This document shows positions 7,867-16,477 of a stretch of 64,000 bases of DNA, piece by piece; positions within the stretch are counted from its first letter, which is position 1, and every line of letters starts with the position of its first letter. A program made the position numbers and the translations under genes. This DNA comes from Limnohabitans sp. MMS-10A-192 (GTDB taxonomy: Bacteria; Pseudomonadota; Gammaproteobacteria; Burkholderiales; Burkholderiaceae_C). The stretch covers positions 124,001-188,000 of the forward strand of contig NZ_NERX01000004.1 of the NCBI RefSeq assembly GCF_003063335.1. Direction: 5' to 3'. The notes below the pieces were generated by a model. The model had not been told where the DNA came from, did no database searches, and was given only the letters and a program-made list of their open reading frames with translations.

Positions 7867-9741
7867 TCAGCGACCGAAGCCGCCGCGGTTGCCACCGCCG
7901 CCGCCGCCAAAGCCACGGCCACCGCCGCCGCCGCCGCCGCCGCCGCCTTTGCCACCACCATTGCCGCCGCCGTAACCACCACCGCCGCCGCCGCCATGGC
8001 GACGACCGCTGCTGGCCAGGCTGTCGATGCTGGTGCGTGTCGGGTCAGGTTGACCGCTGGTGCGCACAGGCTTGCGGTTGGGCAAGTCCAGACGCGCAAA
8101 CTGCGTGGTCTTCAAAGGGTCGATGTGGCGTGGCAACTCGTCATCGTGGTTGCGACGGTCTTGCCCCCCGCCTTGTGGACCACGACCTGGGCCACGGCCT
8201 TCAGGACGCGGACCACGTGGTGCTGGACGGCCTTGGCCATCGCCACGGTTGTCAAAACGCGGATCGCCGCGCTGCTCTTGACCGCGACCGCCATCACCGC
8301 GACCACCTTCTCGGCGACCGTCGCCTTGGCCTTCAAAACGCGGTGCGCCTTGTGGGCCATTGCGGCGTGAGGGGGCTGGGCCATTGCGTGACGGACGGGG
8401 CTGGCCCTGACCTTCAGCGCGTGGCTGACGCTGGCCACCGGAGCTGCCACCGGGGGCTTTGTTGTCGCGGATGCGTTGCATCATGTCCTGGCGTGCGGCC
8501 TTGGCGGCTGCAGCCATCACATCGCGGCTTGGGGGCTTGCCTGCGCCGCCCCACAGAGTCTGGCGACCCATGGCGATGGGTTCGGCCACTTCACCGGCTT
8601 CGGGGCCATAGCCTTCGAGCAGTTGCACTGGAATCTCTTGCTTGGTGAAGCGCTCGATGTCCATCATGAAGCCTTCTTCGTCCAGGCAGACCAGGCTCAC
8701 GGCCTCGCCGCTGGCGCCCGCACGGCCTGTGCGGCCAATGCGGTGCACGTAGTCTTCCGACACGTTCGGGATTTCATAGTTCACCACGTGTGGCAAGTCT
8801 TCGATGTCGATGCCGCGTGCCGCAATGTCGGTGGCCACCAAAGCGCGGATCTCGCCGCTCTTGAAGCCGGCCAGCGCTTGCGTGCGGGCGGTCTGGCTCT
8901 TGTTGCCGTGCAGGGCCATGGCCTTCACGCCATTTTTGGTCAGGAAGTCGGCCACGTTGTTGGCGCCAAACTTGGTGCGTGTGAACACCAGCACCTGGCT
9001 CCAGTCGTTCTTCTGGATGATGTGCAGCAGCACGTCTTTTTTCTTGTTGCGGCCCACGGGGTGGATCACTTGCGTGATGCGCTGCACCGTGGTGTTGCTG
9101 GGCGTGACCTGGATGCTTTGCGGGTTCTTCAGCAGGTTGTTCGCCAGCTCGCGGATTTCATCGCTGAAGGTGGCCGAGAACAGCAAGCTCTGCTTTTCCT
9201 TGGGCACCAGGGCCAGCACCTTCTTCACGTCGTGGATGAAGCCCATGTCGAGCATGCGGTCGGCTTCGTCCAGCACCAAGATTTCGATGGTCGACAGGTC
9301 CAGGAAACCCTGGCCTTGCAGGTCGAGCAAACGGCCGGGTGTGGCCACCAGAATGTCCACGCCGCGCTTGACCTTGTTGATCTGCGGGTTCATGCCCACG
9401 CCACCAAAAATCACGGTGGAGTCGAGCTTGAGGTATTTGCCGTAGTCGCGCACCGACTCTTCGACCTGAGCGGCCAATTCGCGGGTGGGGGTCAGCACCA
9501 AAGCGCGGATGGCTTTGCCACCAAAGCGGTTTTGGCCAGGCTCACTCAGGCTCAGCTTGTGCAGCATGGGCAGGGTGAAGGCGGCCGTTTTGCCGGTGCC
9601 GGTTTGTGCACCGGCCAACAGGTCTTGACCTGCGAGCACGGCCGGAATGGCTTGTGCCTGAATGGGGGTGGGTGTTTCGTAGCCGAGCTCGCGCACAGCT
9701 TGCATGATGGCCGGAGCCAAATTCAATTCTTCAAAGTTCAT
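7867..9741 (-). CDS. rhlE: DEAD-box ATP-dependent RNA helicase RhlE
   Basis: Unwinds RNA duplexes, typically in ribosome assembly or RNA turnover. The 624 residues carry the complete core: Q motif, AQTGTGKT (45-52), TPGR, DEAD (158-161), SAT (189-191) and [10 protein letters not shown]. After about residue 400 comes a long low-complexity tail, first rich in Arg, Gly, Gln and Pro, then almost pure Gly with Tyr, Arg and Phe punctuation. Such RGG-like tails bind RNA and can promote condensate formation. The tail is encoded by CCG/GCC-rich repeats and may vary in length between strains. Confidence 0.95.
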   Translation of the reverse strand: MNFEELNLAPAIMQAVRELGYETPTPIQAQAIPAVLAGQDLLAGAQTGTGKTAAFTLPMLHKLSLSEPGQNRFGGKAIRALVLTPTRELAAQVEESVRDYGKYLKLDSTVIFGGVGMNPQINKVKRGVDILVATPGRLLDLQGQGFLDLSTIEILVLDEADRMLDMGFIHDVKKVLALVPKEKQSLLFSATFSDEIRELANNLLKNPQSIQVTPSNTTVQRITQVIHPVGRNKKKDVLLHIIQKNDWSQVLVFTRTKFGANNVADFLTKNGVKAMALHGNKSQTARTQALAGFKSGEIRALVATDIAARGIDIEDLPHVVNYEIPNVSEDYVHRIGRTGRAGASGEAVSLVCLDEEGFMMDIERFTKQEIPVQLLEGYGPEAGEVAEPIAMGRQTLWGGAGKPPSRDVMAAAAKAARQDMMQRIRDNKAPGGSSGGQRQPRAEGQGQPRPSRNGPAPSRRNGPQGAPRFEGQGDGRREGGRGDGGRGQEQRGDPRFDNRGDGQGRPAPRGPRPEGRGPGRGPQGGGQDRRNHDDELPRHIDPLKTTQFARLDLPNRKPVRTSGQPDPTRTSIDSLASSGRRHGGGGGGGYGGGNGGGKGGGGGGGGGGRGFGGGGGGNRGGFGR

Positions 9742-10074
9742 TTTTCACAGAGCGCCATGTCCGGCGCAGGTATCGGCTCATTCAACTGCGTTTGGCAGTT
9801 ACCAGTGTTGGCCGATAAGTCTTAAGGTGGGCATGGAAACCGCAGGCGCTTGTTTTGAGCGTTGCCTGGGTCAGGCCCCAGCAGAAGTGCTGATGTTGCG
9901 GCAACTGGAGGCTGCAACGGCGTCCATTGTCGCACAAAGCTTGACGGACTGTATGCAGGCCTTGGATCTGCGTTTGAAGCCTGGGCCAGCGCGTGGGGGC
10001 CATGGGTTGAAACCCCAATTCAAAACCGCACGGGCCGCACCTAGACTGCAAGGCATTCACCACCGCAAGCAACC
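9742..10074. other. 333-bp intergenic region between divergent genes
   Basis: Separates the divergent rhlE and the Bug-protein gene, so it must hold both promoters. I see no convincing -35/-10 pair, repeat, hairpin or coding signal. Short open frames here lack a ribosome site or any recognisable protein family. Confidence 0.5.
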
Positions 10075-11082
10075 ATGACCCACACCACACGCACAGACCG
10101 CCGCCACCTTCTTCAGACCGCAGCTTTGGCTGTCAGCATCGTTGCGGCCAGCAGCGCTGTGGGCACTGCCTGGGCCCAGGCCGCCAAGTGGCCCAGCAAG
10201 CCCATCCGCATCGTGGTGGCCTTTCCCCCCGGTGGCCTGACCGATGCCTACGCCCGCAACTACGGCGAATACCTGTCCACCAAGCTGGGCGTGCCGGTGG
10301 TCATTGACAACAAACCCGGGGCAGGCGCCATCATCGGCATCGATGCAGCCGCCAAAGCGCCAGCGGACGGCTACACCTTTGTCATGAGCACATCGGGCAC
10401 CTTCTGGCAAAACCGCATTCTTTACTCCAAGCTGCCCTACAACCTCGACAAGGATTTGACGCCTGTGACCGTCTTCCCGTCTGGTCCGCTGGTGGTGGGC
10501 ATCCACGACAAGATCCCCGCCAAGAACATGGCCGAGTTTGTGGCCTGGGCCAAAAAGAACCCCACCTCCATGGGCACTTACGCGCCAGGCTCTTACCCGC
10601 ACATGGTGGCCGACCAGACCAACCGCCAACAGGGCACGCAGATCCAGTCGGTGCACTACAAGGGCGAGGCCGCCATGTGGCTGGACGTGGCTTCGGGCCA
10701 ATCGCAAATTGCCGTCGGCAGCTTTCAGGCCTTCAACGCCATGGCCTCGCGCGGCGTGCGTGCCATCGGCGTGACCGGCAGCTACCGCTCGCCCAAGCTG
10801 CCCGATGTGCCCACCTTGACCGAGCAGGGCAACACCGACAAGCTGGTGACGCTGGAAGGCGGCTTGCCCTTGGTGGCCCCTGCAGGCACGCCCGAGGCGG
10901 TGCTCAAACGCATGGCCGACGAAGCCGTGGCCTGGTCCAACACCGACAAAGCCGCCAAGCTGCGCGAAACCTTCGCCATTCCCAACAAGCCCAAAAACCT
11001 GGCCGACACCCGCAAGGACTGGGAGGGCGAAGTGCCCGTCTGGATCAAGCTGGCGGTGGACCTGGGCATCAAGCTGGACTGA
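10075..11082 (+). CDS. Bug-family tripartite tricarboxylate transporter substrate-binding protein
   Basis: Periplasmic receptor of the TctC/Bug family, which is greatly expanded in Burkholderiales. The 335-residue protein begins with a signal peptide carrying a twin-arginine-like RRHLLQT and ending near AWAQA. It then shows the Bug signatures WPSKPIRIVVAFPPGG, VVIDNKPGAG, ADGYTFVMSTSGT and the C-terminal WSNTDKA. No TctA/TctB membrane genes are nearby, so it is an orphan receptor, as is common. Ligand unknown; carboxylates are typical. Confidence 0.93.
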   Translation: MTHTTRTDRRHLLQTAALAVSIVAASSAVGTAWAQAAKWPSKPIRIVVAFPPGGLTDAYARNYGEYLSTKLGVPVVIDNKPGAGAIIGIDAAAKAPADGYTFVMSTSGTFWQNRILYSKLPYNLDKDLTPVTVFPSGPLVVGIHDKIPAKNMAEFVAWAKKNPTSMGTYAPGSYPHMVADQTNRQQGTQIQSVHYKGEAAMWLDVASGQSQIAVGSFQAFNAMASRGVRAIGVTGSYRSPKLPDVPTLTEQGNTDKLVTLEGGLPLVAPAGTPEAVLKRMADEAVAWSNTDKAAKLRETFAIPNKPKNLADTRKDWEGEVPVWIKLAVDLGIKLD

Positions 11083-11099
11083 GTTGGGACGTTACACCT

Positions 11100-11170
11100 G
11101 TCGGGGCTGAAGCCGCCGACCTGCCAGGCCAGTTTGTGGTTTTGCGCAGGTCGGTGGCTTCAGCCCTGAC
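11100..11170. terminator. Very long 25-bp hairpin (terminator or mobile palindrome)
   Basis: Arms 11100-11124 and 11146-11170 pair over all 25 positions (23 Watson-Crick, two G-T wobbles) around a 21-base loop. It lies 18 bp after the Bug-gene stop and 33 bp before the exonuclease start. It lacks a good T-tract, so it may act as a terminator or be a small palindromic repeat. It is unlike the CCCGGGTCAAGC family. Confidence 0.75.
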
Positions 11171-11202
11171 TTGTCTTTGGCGTTGCGGTTTAATCTCGGC
11201 TT

Positions 11203-12354
11203 ATGAGCAAAACAGACCAGATGAGTTTTTTCGGCTTTGAGGCCGAGCCAGCACCGGCCCCGGCCAAATCCGTCAAAGCCAAGACCGGCAGGACCGCCGT
11301 GCCAACGGTCAAATTGCCTGATTTGACGTTGTCTGAATTGACACAGCCAGCCCCAGCGGTGGTCAGTCTAAGCCCAGCCGCACACGCTCTGCCAGAGGCC
11401 TTGACCGCACATGCCCCGCCAGTGTTGCCGGCACACGGCGCACCCGAGCAGGCCTCTGATGTCGAAGCCATGGCGCAGACCTTGTCGCAGCACCCCGACT
11501 TTCGCGTTCTGCGCCGCTTGCAGCCGCGCACCGACTATGGCCCGCTGAATGGCCAAACAACACGGCGCGTCATCGTGCTCGACACCGAAACCACTGGCCT
11601 CGATGCGCGCAACGAAAAAGTGATCGAGCTGGCCATGCTGTCCGTGCTGGTGGACAGCGCCACCGGTCAGCCCGTTGGCCCGGTAACCCTCTACGAATCG
11701 TTCGAAGACCCCGGCAAACCCATCCCGCCGCAAATCACCGAGATCACCGGCATCGACGACAGCATGGTCCAAGGCCAGCGCATCGATGACGCGGCGGTCA
11801 CCGCCCTGGTCGATCAAGCCGACCTGATCGTGGCGCACAACGCCGGTTTTGACCGCCCCTTTGTCGAAGTCCGCTGGCCCGTCTTTGCGCGCAAAGCCTG
11901 GAACTGCTCCTTTGCCGGCATCGACTGGAAGAAAGAAGGCAGCGGCTCGGCCAAGCTCGAATTTTTGGCCTCCGAGCGCGGCTGGTTCTACGACGCGCAC
12001 CGCGCCCAAGTCGACTGTCACGCGCTTTTGCAAGTTTTGTCATCGCCCTTGGCCGATGGCCAGACCGGCTTGTCACGTTTGCTGAATGGGGCAGGGCAGA
12101 CCCGCTACAAACTGCGGGCCACCGGTGCACCGTTTGAAGCCAAAGACAAACTCAAGTCACGCGGCTACCGCTGGGACGGCGAAGGCCGCGTCTGGTGGTG
12201 CAGCCTGGCCTCTGACGACTTGCTGGCCTTCGAATGCACCTGGCTGCGCGCCGAGGTGTATGGCCAGCGCAGCGCCCGCGTGCAACTGGAGGCCATGGAC
12301 AGCTTGGTCCAGTTCTCCAGCCGCGCAGGCCTTGTGACCGAGCGAGCCGTCTGA
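11203..12354 (+). CDS. DnaQ-like 3'-5' exonuclease with N-terminal clamp-type motif
   Basis: DEDDh exonuclease related to the epsilon proofreading subunit. In 383 residues the Exo I motif VLDTETTGLD lies near 124-133, Exo II is HNAGFDRPF, and Exo III ends DAHRAQVDCHALL, with all acidic residues and the final His present. Before the domain there is a roughly 110-residue Ala/Pro-rich linker. Residues 6-10 (QMSFF) resemble the beta-clamp-binding pentapeptide QL(S/D)LF. A C-terminal domain (from about residue 305, YKLRATGAPFEAKDKLKSRG) of unknown role follows. It is not the replicative DnaQ, which lacks both extensions. Confidence 0.88.
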   Translation: MSKTDQMSFFGFEAEPAPAPAKSVKAKTGRTAVPTVKLPDLTLSELTQPAPAVVSLSPAAHALPEALTAHAPPVLPAHGAPEQASDVEAMAQTLSQHPDFRVLRRLQPRTDYGPLNGQTTRRVIVLDTETTGLDARNEKVIELAMLSVLVDSATGQPVGPVTLYESFEDPGKPIPPQITEITGIDDSMVQGQRIDDAAVTALVDQADLIVAHNAGFDRPFVEVRWPVFARKAWNCSFAGIDWKKEGSGSAKLEFLASERGWFYDAHRAQVDCHALLQVLSSPLADGQTGLSRLLNGAGQTRYKLRATGAPFEAKDKLKSRGYRWDGEGRVWWCSLASDDLLAFECTWLRAEVYGQRSARVQLEAMDSLVQFSSRAGLVTERAV

Positions 12355-12358
12355 GCGC

Positions 12359-13063
12359 TCAAACGCCGTAGCGGTCGCGGTAGGCCTGCACTTTGGGCAG
12401 GTGTTGACCCATTTCGTTGCCGCCCTGCGCTGACAAATAGGCCAGCAAGTCCGACAACTGGGCGATGCAGCACACGCCCATGCCCAAGGTATTGCGCACG
12501 TATTGCACGGCGCTGTGGGGCACGTCTTGCACCGAGCCATCGGCCTGTTTTTCGGTGGCCATTTCCTGGCGGTCCAGGGCAATCGCCATGGCGTGGGGGG
12601 TGGCGCCTGCGGCTTTGATCAGGGCAATCGATTCGCGGGCGGCGGTGCCCGCGCTCATGACGTCGTCCACGATCAGCACGCGGCCTTTGAGTGGGGCGCC
12701 GACCAGGGAGCCGCCTTCGCCGTGGTCTTTGGCTTCCTTGCGGTTGTAGGCAAAGGGCACGTTTTTGCCCAGACGGGCCAGCTCGATGGCCACGGCCGCG
12801 CCCAGCGGGATGCCTTTGTAAGCAGGGCCAAAGATCATGTCGAACTCGATGCCGCTGGCCAGCAGGGCTTTTGCATAAAATTGCGCGAGTCGGCTGAGCT
12901 TGGCGCCATCGTCAAACAGACCGGCGTTGAAGAAGTAAGGGCTCATGCGGCCCGCTTTGGTTTTGAATTCACCAAAGCGCAGCACGCCCGATTCGATTGC
13001 AAACTGCACAAATTCTTGAGCGAGCGCCTGTGTGTCGGCGCTGCTTGCCTGTCCTGTCACCAT
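12359..13063 (-). CDS. pyrE: Orotate phosphoribosyltransferase
   Basis: Converts orotate and PRPP to orotidine 5'-phosphate in pyrimidine synthesis. From the ATG at 13063 the product is 234 residues ([12 protein letters not shown]...), with the PRPP-binding motif [17 protein letters not shown] and the family segments [20 protein letters not shown] and [15 protein letters not shown] seven bases upstream supports this start. The start codon overlaps the region of the divergent exonuclease III start, so there is no intergenic space. It converges with the DnaQ-like gene, the stops being four bases apart. Confidence 0.95.
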   Translation of the reverse strand: MVTGQASSADTQALAQEFVQFAIESGVLRFGEFKTKAGRMSPYFFNAGLFDDGAKLSRLAQFYAKALLASGIEFDMIFGPAYKGIPLGAAVAIELARLGKNVPFAYNRKEAKDHGEGGSLVGAPLKGRVLIVDDVMSAGTAARESIALIKAAGATPHAMAIALDRQEMATEKQADGSVQDVPHSAVQYVRNTLGMGVCCIAQLSDLLAYLSAQGGNEMGQHLPKVQAYRDRYGV

Positions 13064-13073
13064 GGGGAAATCC

Positions 13074-13865
13074 TTGTTCAAAATCACCAGCCTCAACCTC
13101 AACGGCATCCGTTCGGCCACGACCAAAGGGGTCGAAGCCTGGCTGGCGCAAGAGAACCCCGATTGTATTTGCGTGCAAGAGGTCAAAGCCCAGGCTCCCG
13201 ATGTGGCGGGCAAGTTTGAAGAATTGGCCGGATTGAAGGGCCATTTCCACTTTGCCCAGAAAAAGGGCTATTCCGGCGTGGGCGTGTACACCCGCCACGA
13301 GCCCAGCGATGTGGTGATCGGTTTTGACGGCGATGAGTTCGATGCCGAGGGCCGCTACGCCGAAGTGCGCTTTGACACGCCCAGCCGCAAGCTGTCTGTC
13401 ATCAGCGTGTACTTTCCCAGCGGTTCGTCCGGCCCCGAGCGGCAAGAAGCCAAGTTCCGCTTTCTGGACAAGATGTACCCGCACCTGATGGCACTCAAGG
13501 CCGAGCGCGATTTTGTGGTCTGCAGCGACGTGAACATCGCCCACCAGCAAGCCGACTTGAAGAACTGGAAGGGCAACCTCAAGAACAGCGGCTTCTTGCC
13601 CGAAGAGCGCAATTGGATGACCAAGCTGACCACCGAAGGCGGTGTGGTGGACGTGTACCGACGCCTCAAGCCCGAGACCACCGACGATTGCTACACCTGG
13701 TGGAGCAACCGCGGCCAAGCCTATGCCAAGAACGTGGGCTGGCGCCTCGACTACCACTTGGCCACGCCTGCGGTGGCCGAGAAGGCCCGCACCGAGCACA
13801 TATACAAAGGCGAAAAGTTTTCAGACCACGCGCCGATCACGATTGGCTACGACCTGAGCTTGTGA
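13074..13865 (+). CDS. xth: Exodeoxyribonuclease III (AP endonuclease)
   Basis: Cuts DNA at abasic sites during base excision repair. It is an EEP-fold enzyme with the motifs [15 protein letters not shown] (catalytic Glu), [16 protein letters not shown] and a C-terminal SDHAPITI. The TTG at 13074 gives [11 protein letters not shown] (263 residues) and has GGGGA five bases upstream. The in-frame ATG at 13062 would add four residues but has no ribosome site and would overlap the pyrE start codon by two bases. I prefer TTG, but both are possible. Confidence 0.93.
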   Translation: MFKITSLNLNGIRSATTKGVEAWLAQENPDCICVQEVKAQAPDVAGKFEELAGLKGHFHFAQKKGYSGVGVYTRHEPSDVVIGFDGDEFDAEGRYAEVRFDTPSRKLSVISVYFPSGSSGPERQEAKFRFLDKMYPHLMALKAERDFVVCSDVNIAHQQADLKNWKGNLKNSGFLPEERNWMTKLTTEGGVVDVYRRLKPETTDDCYTWWSNRGQAYAKNVGWRLDYHLATPAVAEKARTEHIYKGEKFSDHAPITIGYDLSL

Positions 13866-13885
13866 GGAGGAGCCGGCGCAAGAAT

Positions 13886-13953
13886 TGCGCTGCGCGGTGG
13901 CTCAATATGTGTGTTTTGTCAGTGCTCAATAAGTGCGCTGCGTGGTGGCTCAA
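13886..13953. repeat. Direct repeat, two 20-bp copies 48 bp apart
   Basis: TGCGCTGCGCGGTGGCTCAA at 13886-13905 recurs with one change at 13934-13953, just after exonuclease III. It is probably a local duplication; no coding role is seen. Confidence 0.75.
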
Positions 13954-13954
13954 G

Positions 13955-14090
13955 CATAGACCCCGGATCAAGTCCGAGGTGACAACCCTGAAATGTCATC
14001 CCACTGTCATCCCGATCTCCACAGTCATCCCGGGCGTGACCCGGGAACCATCCCCACCGTTGTCATCCCGGGCTTGCCCCGGGATCCATG
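13955..14090. repeat. Dispersed palindromic repeat cluster 3
   Basis: A rightward copy at about 13955-13985, then inverted or partial copies around 13993-14018, 14023-14052 and 14061-14090, some reduced to TGTCATCCC half-sites. It fills the rest of the gap between exonuclease III and the methyltransferase gene. Confidence 0.85.
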
Positions 14091-14093
14091 TCT

Positions 14094-14741
14094 TCATCGT
14101 GTGTAAGTCAGCATGCGCCCTTTATAAGCATCCACACCCTTGTCCGCTGCCTGGTCCAGCACCTGTTCGTGCATGGCAAAGCCCACCCTTGCCATGTGCT
14201 TGTGAAACGCGGCGCGGTTGCCCCGGTTGGGGTCGACCACCCATATCTCGGATCGGACGGCGGCGTGTTCGTCGATGAACTGCGCCAGTGTCCCCTCGTC
14301 GTCACGCTCGTACAGGATGTCGCTGCCTACGATCAGGTCGAACAGACCCGTCAAGGCGGCATCGTGTGCTTGCGTGAGGACCGGCATACCGTCGTCGCGA
14401 ACAGCGGCGGTGCCCCACAAGCCGTGGCGGTATTCGATCGGCCCCAAGTTGTTCAGGCGGGTGTTGTTGTCAAGAAATGCATGGGTCAGCGGATGGCAGT
14501 CGCTGGCCGTGATGTTGGCGCCGCGCCGATGCGCCACCAAACTCGTCAGGCCCAGGCCGCAGCCAATTTCCAGAATGCGTTCGCCTGTGACCGTGCGCAG
14601 CGCCATGCGCTCAGCCATGCGCGATCCGGAGGGCCAGAGCAAGCCAAACAGGGGCCAAGTGGCGGATGAAATGCCCAGGTTGAGCGCCTCATCCAGCGGG
14701 TCATGGAATTGGTTTTTGTCGAGCAGCGAGCGGATGATCAA
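14094..14741 (-). CDS. Class I SAM-dependent methyltransferase (protein-lysine/NNMT-like), start uncertain
   Basis: Rossmann-fold methyltransferase with the SAM-binding motif ILEIGCGLGLTSLVAHRRGA, then TASDCHPLT, FDLIVGSDILYE and WVVDPNRGNR, as in the nicotinamide N-methyltransferase/METTL21-like group. The first standard start is TTG at 14741 (215 residues). However, the frame stays open for 44 more codons to a stop at 14874-14876, and that stretch (LLNATQPGYLTKQQSIPVAG) looks like genuine N-terminal protein. It contains no ATG, GTG or TTG, so the true start may be a rare codon or the 5' end may be damaged. A repeat array begins just upstream. Substrate unknown. Confidence 0.8.
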   Translation of the reverse strand: MIIRSLLDKNQFHDPLDEALNLGISSATWPLFGLLWPSGSRMAERMALRTVTGERILEIGCGLGLTSLVAHRRGANITASDCHPLTHAFLDNNTRLNNLGPIEYRHGLWGTAAVRDDGMPVLTQAHDAALTGLFDLIVGSDILYERDDEGTLAQFIDEHAAVRSEIWVVDPNRGNRAAFHKHMARVGFAMHEQVLDQAADKGVDAYKGRMLTYTR

Positions 14742-14886
14742 GTCATCTGCACCTGCGACGGGGATGCTTTGTTGTTTGGTCAGGTAGCCGGGTTGTGTGG
14801 CGTTCAGAAGCGCAATCGTGACAGCGCACGGACGAAACTCAAGGGGCGCTGGGTTGGCTTGACTGTACGCTTTTTAAAGTCCGAGA

Positions 14887-15036
14887 CATGGATCCCGGGT
14901 CAAGCCTGGGATGACAGTGGTGGGGGCGATCCCGGGTCAAGCCTGGGATGACAGTGGTGGGGGCGATCCCGGGTCAAGCCCGGGATGGTTGTGGGGTGAG
15001 GACTTTGTCATCCCGGCCTTCGAGCCGGGATCCATG
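14887..15036. repeat. Dispersed palindromic repeat cluster 4, tandem array
   Basis: Three direct copies with a period of about 38 bp (14887, 14927 and 14965), each with the core GATCCCGGGTCAAGCCTGGG or a close variant and a GTGGTGGGGGC spacer, followed by one inverted copy at 15006-15036. No gene is supported in 14874-15051. Confidence 0.88.
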
Positions 15037-15051
15037 CCCGCATCACATGCT

Positions 15052-15690
15052 TCAGGTGCCGCGCACGTAAGGGTTGCTTTTGCGCTCGCGCCCGAATGTG
15101 CTTTCTGGTCCATGCCCTGGAATGAACACCGTGTCATCGCCCATGGGCCACAGGCGCTGGGTGATGCTGTTGATCAGGTCTTCGTGGTTGCCTTGCGGGA
15201 AGTCGGTGCGACCGATGCTGCCGGCAAACAGCACATCGCCCACAAAGGCGCGCTGGATGTCTGGCGAATAAAACACCACATGGCCAGGCGTGTGGCCAGG
15301 GCAGTGGCGCACTTGCAGTGTGTGGCTGCCCAGTGTCACGGTGTCGCCGTCAGCAAGCCAGCGGGTGGGCTTGAACGCGCGAGCAGGCGGGAAGCCATAC
15401 ATGGACGCAGCCTGTGTGAGGCCTTCGATCCAGAACTGGTCACCCGGGTGCGGGCCGATGATGGGCAGCTGCAATTGCTCGGCCAGATCGGCTGTGCCTG
15501 CCGCATGGTCCACGTGGCCGTGGGTGATCCAGATTTGTTCGAGCTTGAGGTTCAGTTGTTTGACGGCCCCCAGCAACACATGCAGATCGCCACCCGGATC
15601 GATGACCGCAGCCTGGCGCGTCTGGTCGTCCCAGATCAAGGAGCAGTTTTGCTGGAAGGGCGTGACGGGGATGGTTTGGTATTGCAGCAT
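15052..15690 (-). CDS. MBL-fold metallo-hydrolase (glyoxalase II-like)
   Basis: Metallo-beta-lactamase-fold hydrolase of the YcbL/hydroxyacylglutathione hydrolase-like group. In 212 residues the zinc motif THGHVDHAAG is complete, followed by HCPGHTPGHV, FVGDVLFAGSIGRTDFP and the final FIPGHGPEST, which supplies the last metal His. It probably hydrolyses a thioester such as S-lactoylglutathione. It is divergent from DUF2237 and flanked upstream by a short gap. Confidence 0.9.
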   Translation of the reverse strand: MLQYQTIPVTPFQQNCSLIWDDQTRQAAVIDPGGDLHVLLGAVKQLNLKLEQIWITHGHVDHAAGTADLAEQLQLPIIGPHPGDQFWIEGLTQAASMYGFPPARAFKPTRWLADGDTVTLGSHTLQVRHCPGHTPGHVVFYSPDIQRAFVGDVLFAGSIGRTDFPQGNHEDLINSITQRLWPMGDDTVFIPGHGPESTFGRERKSNPYVRGT

Positions 15691-15776
15691 GCATCAATTA
15701 TCTGGTGTTTGATCGCAAAGTGGGTGATTCCAGTGCAGGCGTAAACGGTAAATGAGCGTCATGTGCCGGCGGTGTG

Positions 15777-16160
15777 TCATCGTTCATCTCGCGTTCCGTA
15801 GGCACACGACTGCAATTGGTGCAAGGTCAGGAAATCCAGGGCGCGCGCATGTGTTGACTCCAAAACGACCGGAGGCGCAACGCCAGCGTTCAAGGCCTCT
15901 TTCCAGCGCAAAGCACACAGGCACCAGCGATCACCATCTTTCAAACCGGCGAACCTGAATTCGGGACGGGGTGTGATGAGGTCGTTGCCTCGGCTCAGCG
16001 AGAAATCCAAAAACGCTTGGGTGACTTTGGCACACACAACGTGGCTGCCTTGGTCGTGCTCGTCGGTGTGGCAGCAACCGTCCCTGAAGTAGCCCGTTAA
16101 TGGATCATAGGAGCAAGGAATCAGGGCGGTGCCCAAAACGTTCAAGGCGGTGTGGTGCAT
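15777..16160 (-). CDS. DUF2237 family protein
   Basis: A 127-residue protein whose start ATG at 16160 gives MHHTALNVLGTALIPCS. It is recognisable as DUF2237 from NVLGT, CSYDPLTGYFRDGCC, HVVCAKVTQAFLDFS, RGNDLITPRPE and GDRWCLCALRWKEAL. Several conserved cysteines (CC, VC, WCLC) suggest metal binding or redox activity, but no function is established for the family. Confidence 0.9.
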   Translation of the reverse strand: MHHTALNVLGTALIPCSYDPLTGYFRDGCCHTDEHDQGSHVVCAKVTQAFLDFSLSRGNDLITPRPEFRFAGLKDGDRWCLCALRWKEALNAGVAPPVVLESTHARALDFLTLHQLQSCAYGTRDER

Positions 16161-16258
16161 GTGGCTTTTCTTTGGCTGTGCCCCAACAAAGAACGGAGCT
16201 GAGACAATGGATGTTATCCGACGCTGCACAAGCGGCGCTGATGAAAAAGGAGTGGTAC

Positions 16259-16435
16259 ATGACCCAAGATGAGAGATGCTGTGGCACGGGCACGTGCATC
16301 ATCAATGAGGATGGCTATTGCTGGTGCGGTCAGCGCTGGGATGGCGAGAAAATGTGTTTTCCCAAAAATGGGACTGAACCGAACAACACCCTTGACCGCG
16401 AGAATGGCGCGATCGACGCCCAAGACCAAGGCTGA
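16259..16435 (+). CDS. Cysteine-rich 58-residue protein
   Basis: A small protein, MTQDERCCGTGTCIINEDG..., with six cysteines in the first 35 residues arranged CC-GTG-C, CWCG and KMC. The start at 16259 is chosen because AAGGAG lies six to seven bases upstream; further ATGs at 16211 and 16241 are in frame but poorly placed. The cysteine spacing suggests a small metal-binding module. Its tail NNTLDRENGAIDAQDQG is polar. Function unknown. It is divergent from DUF2237 with a 98-bp gap. Confidence 0.7.
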   Translation: MTQDERCCGTGTCIINEDGYCWCGQRWDGEKMCFPKNGTEPNNTLDRENGAIDAQDQG

Positions 16436-16477
16436 GGCTCGCAGACGCAGACCGCTGATCTTGGCGCCGACGGTTGA

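Noticed and set aside
7867..8000. GCC/CCG-rich stretch as a trinucleotide satellite
   Set aside because: It is the coding sequence of the Gly-rich RhlE tail in a continuous frame, not an independent satellite.
9704..10078. 124-codon frame between rhlE and the Bug gene
   Set aside because: Overlaps the rhlE start antisense, has no ribosome site and no recognisable protein pattern.
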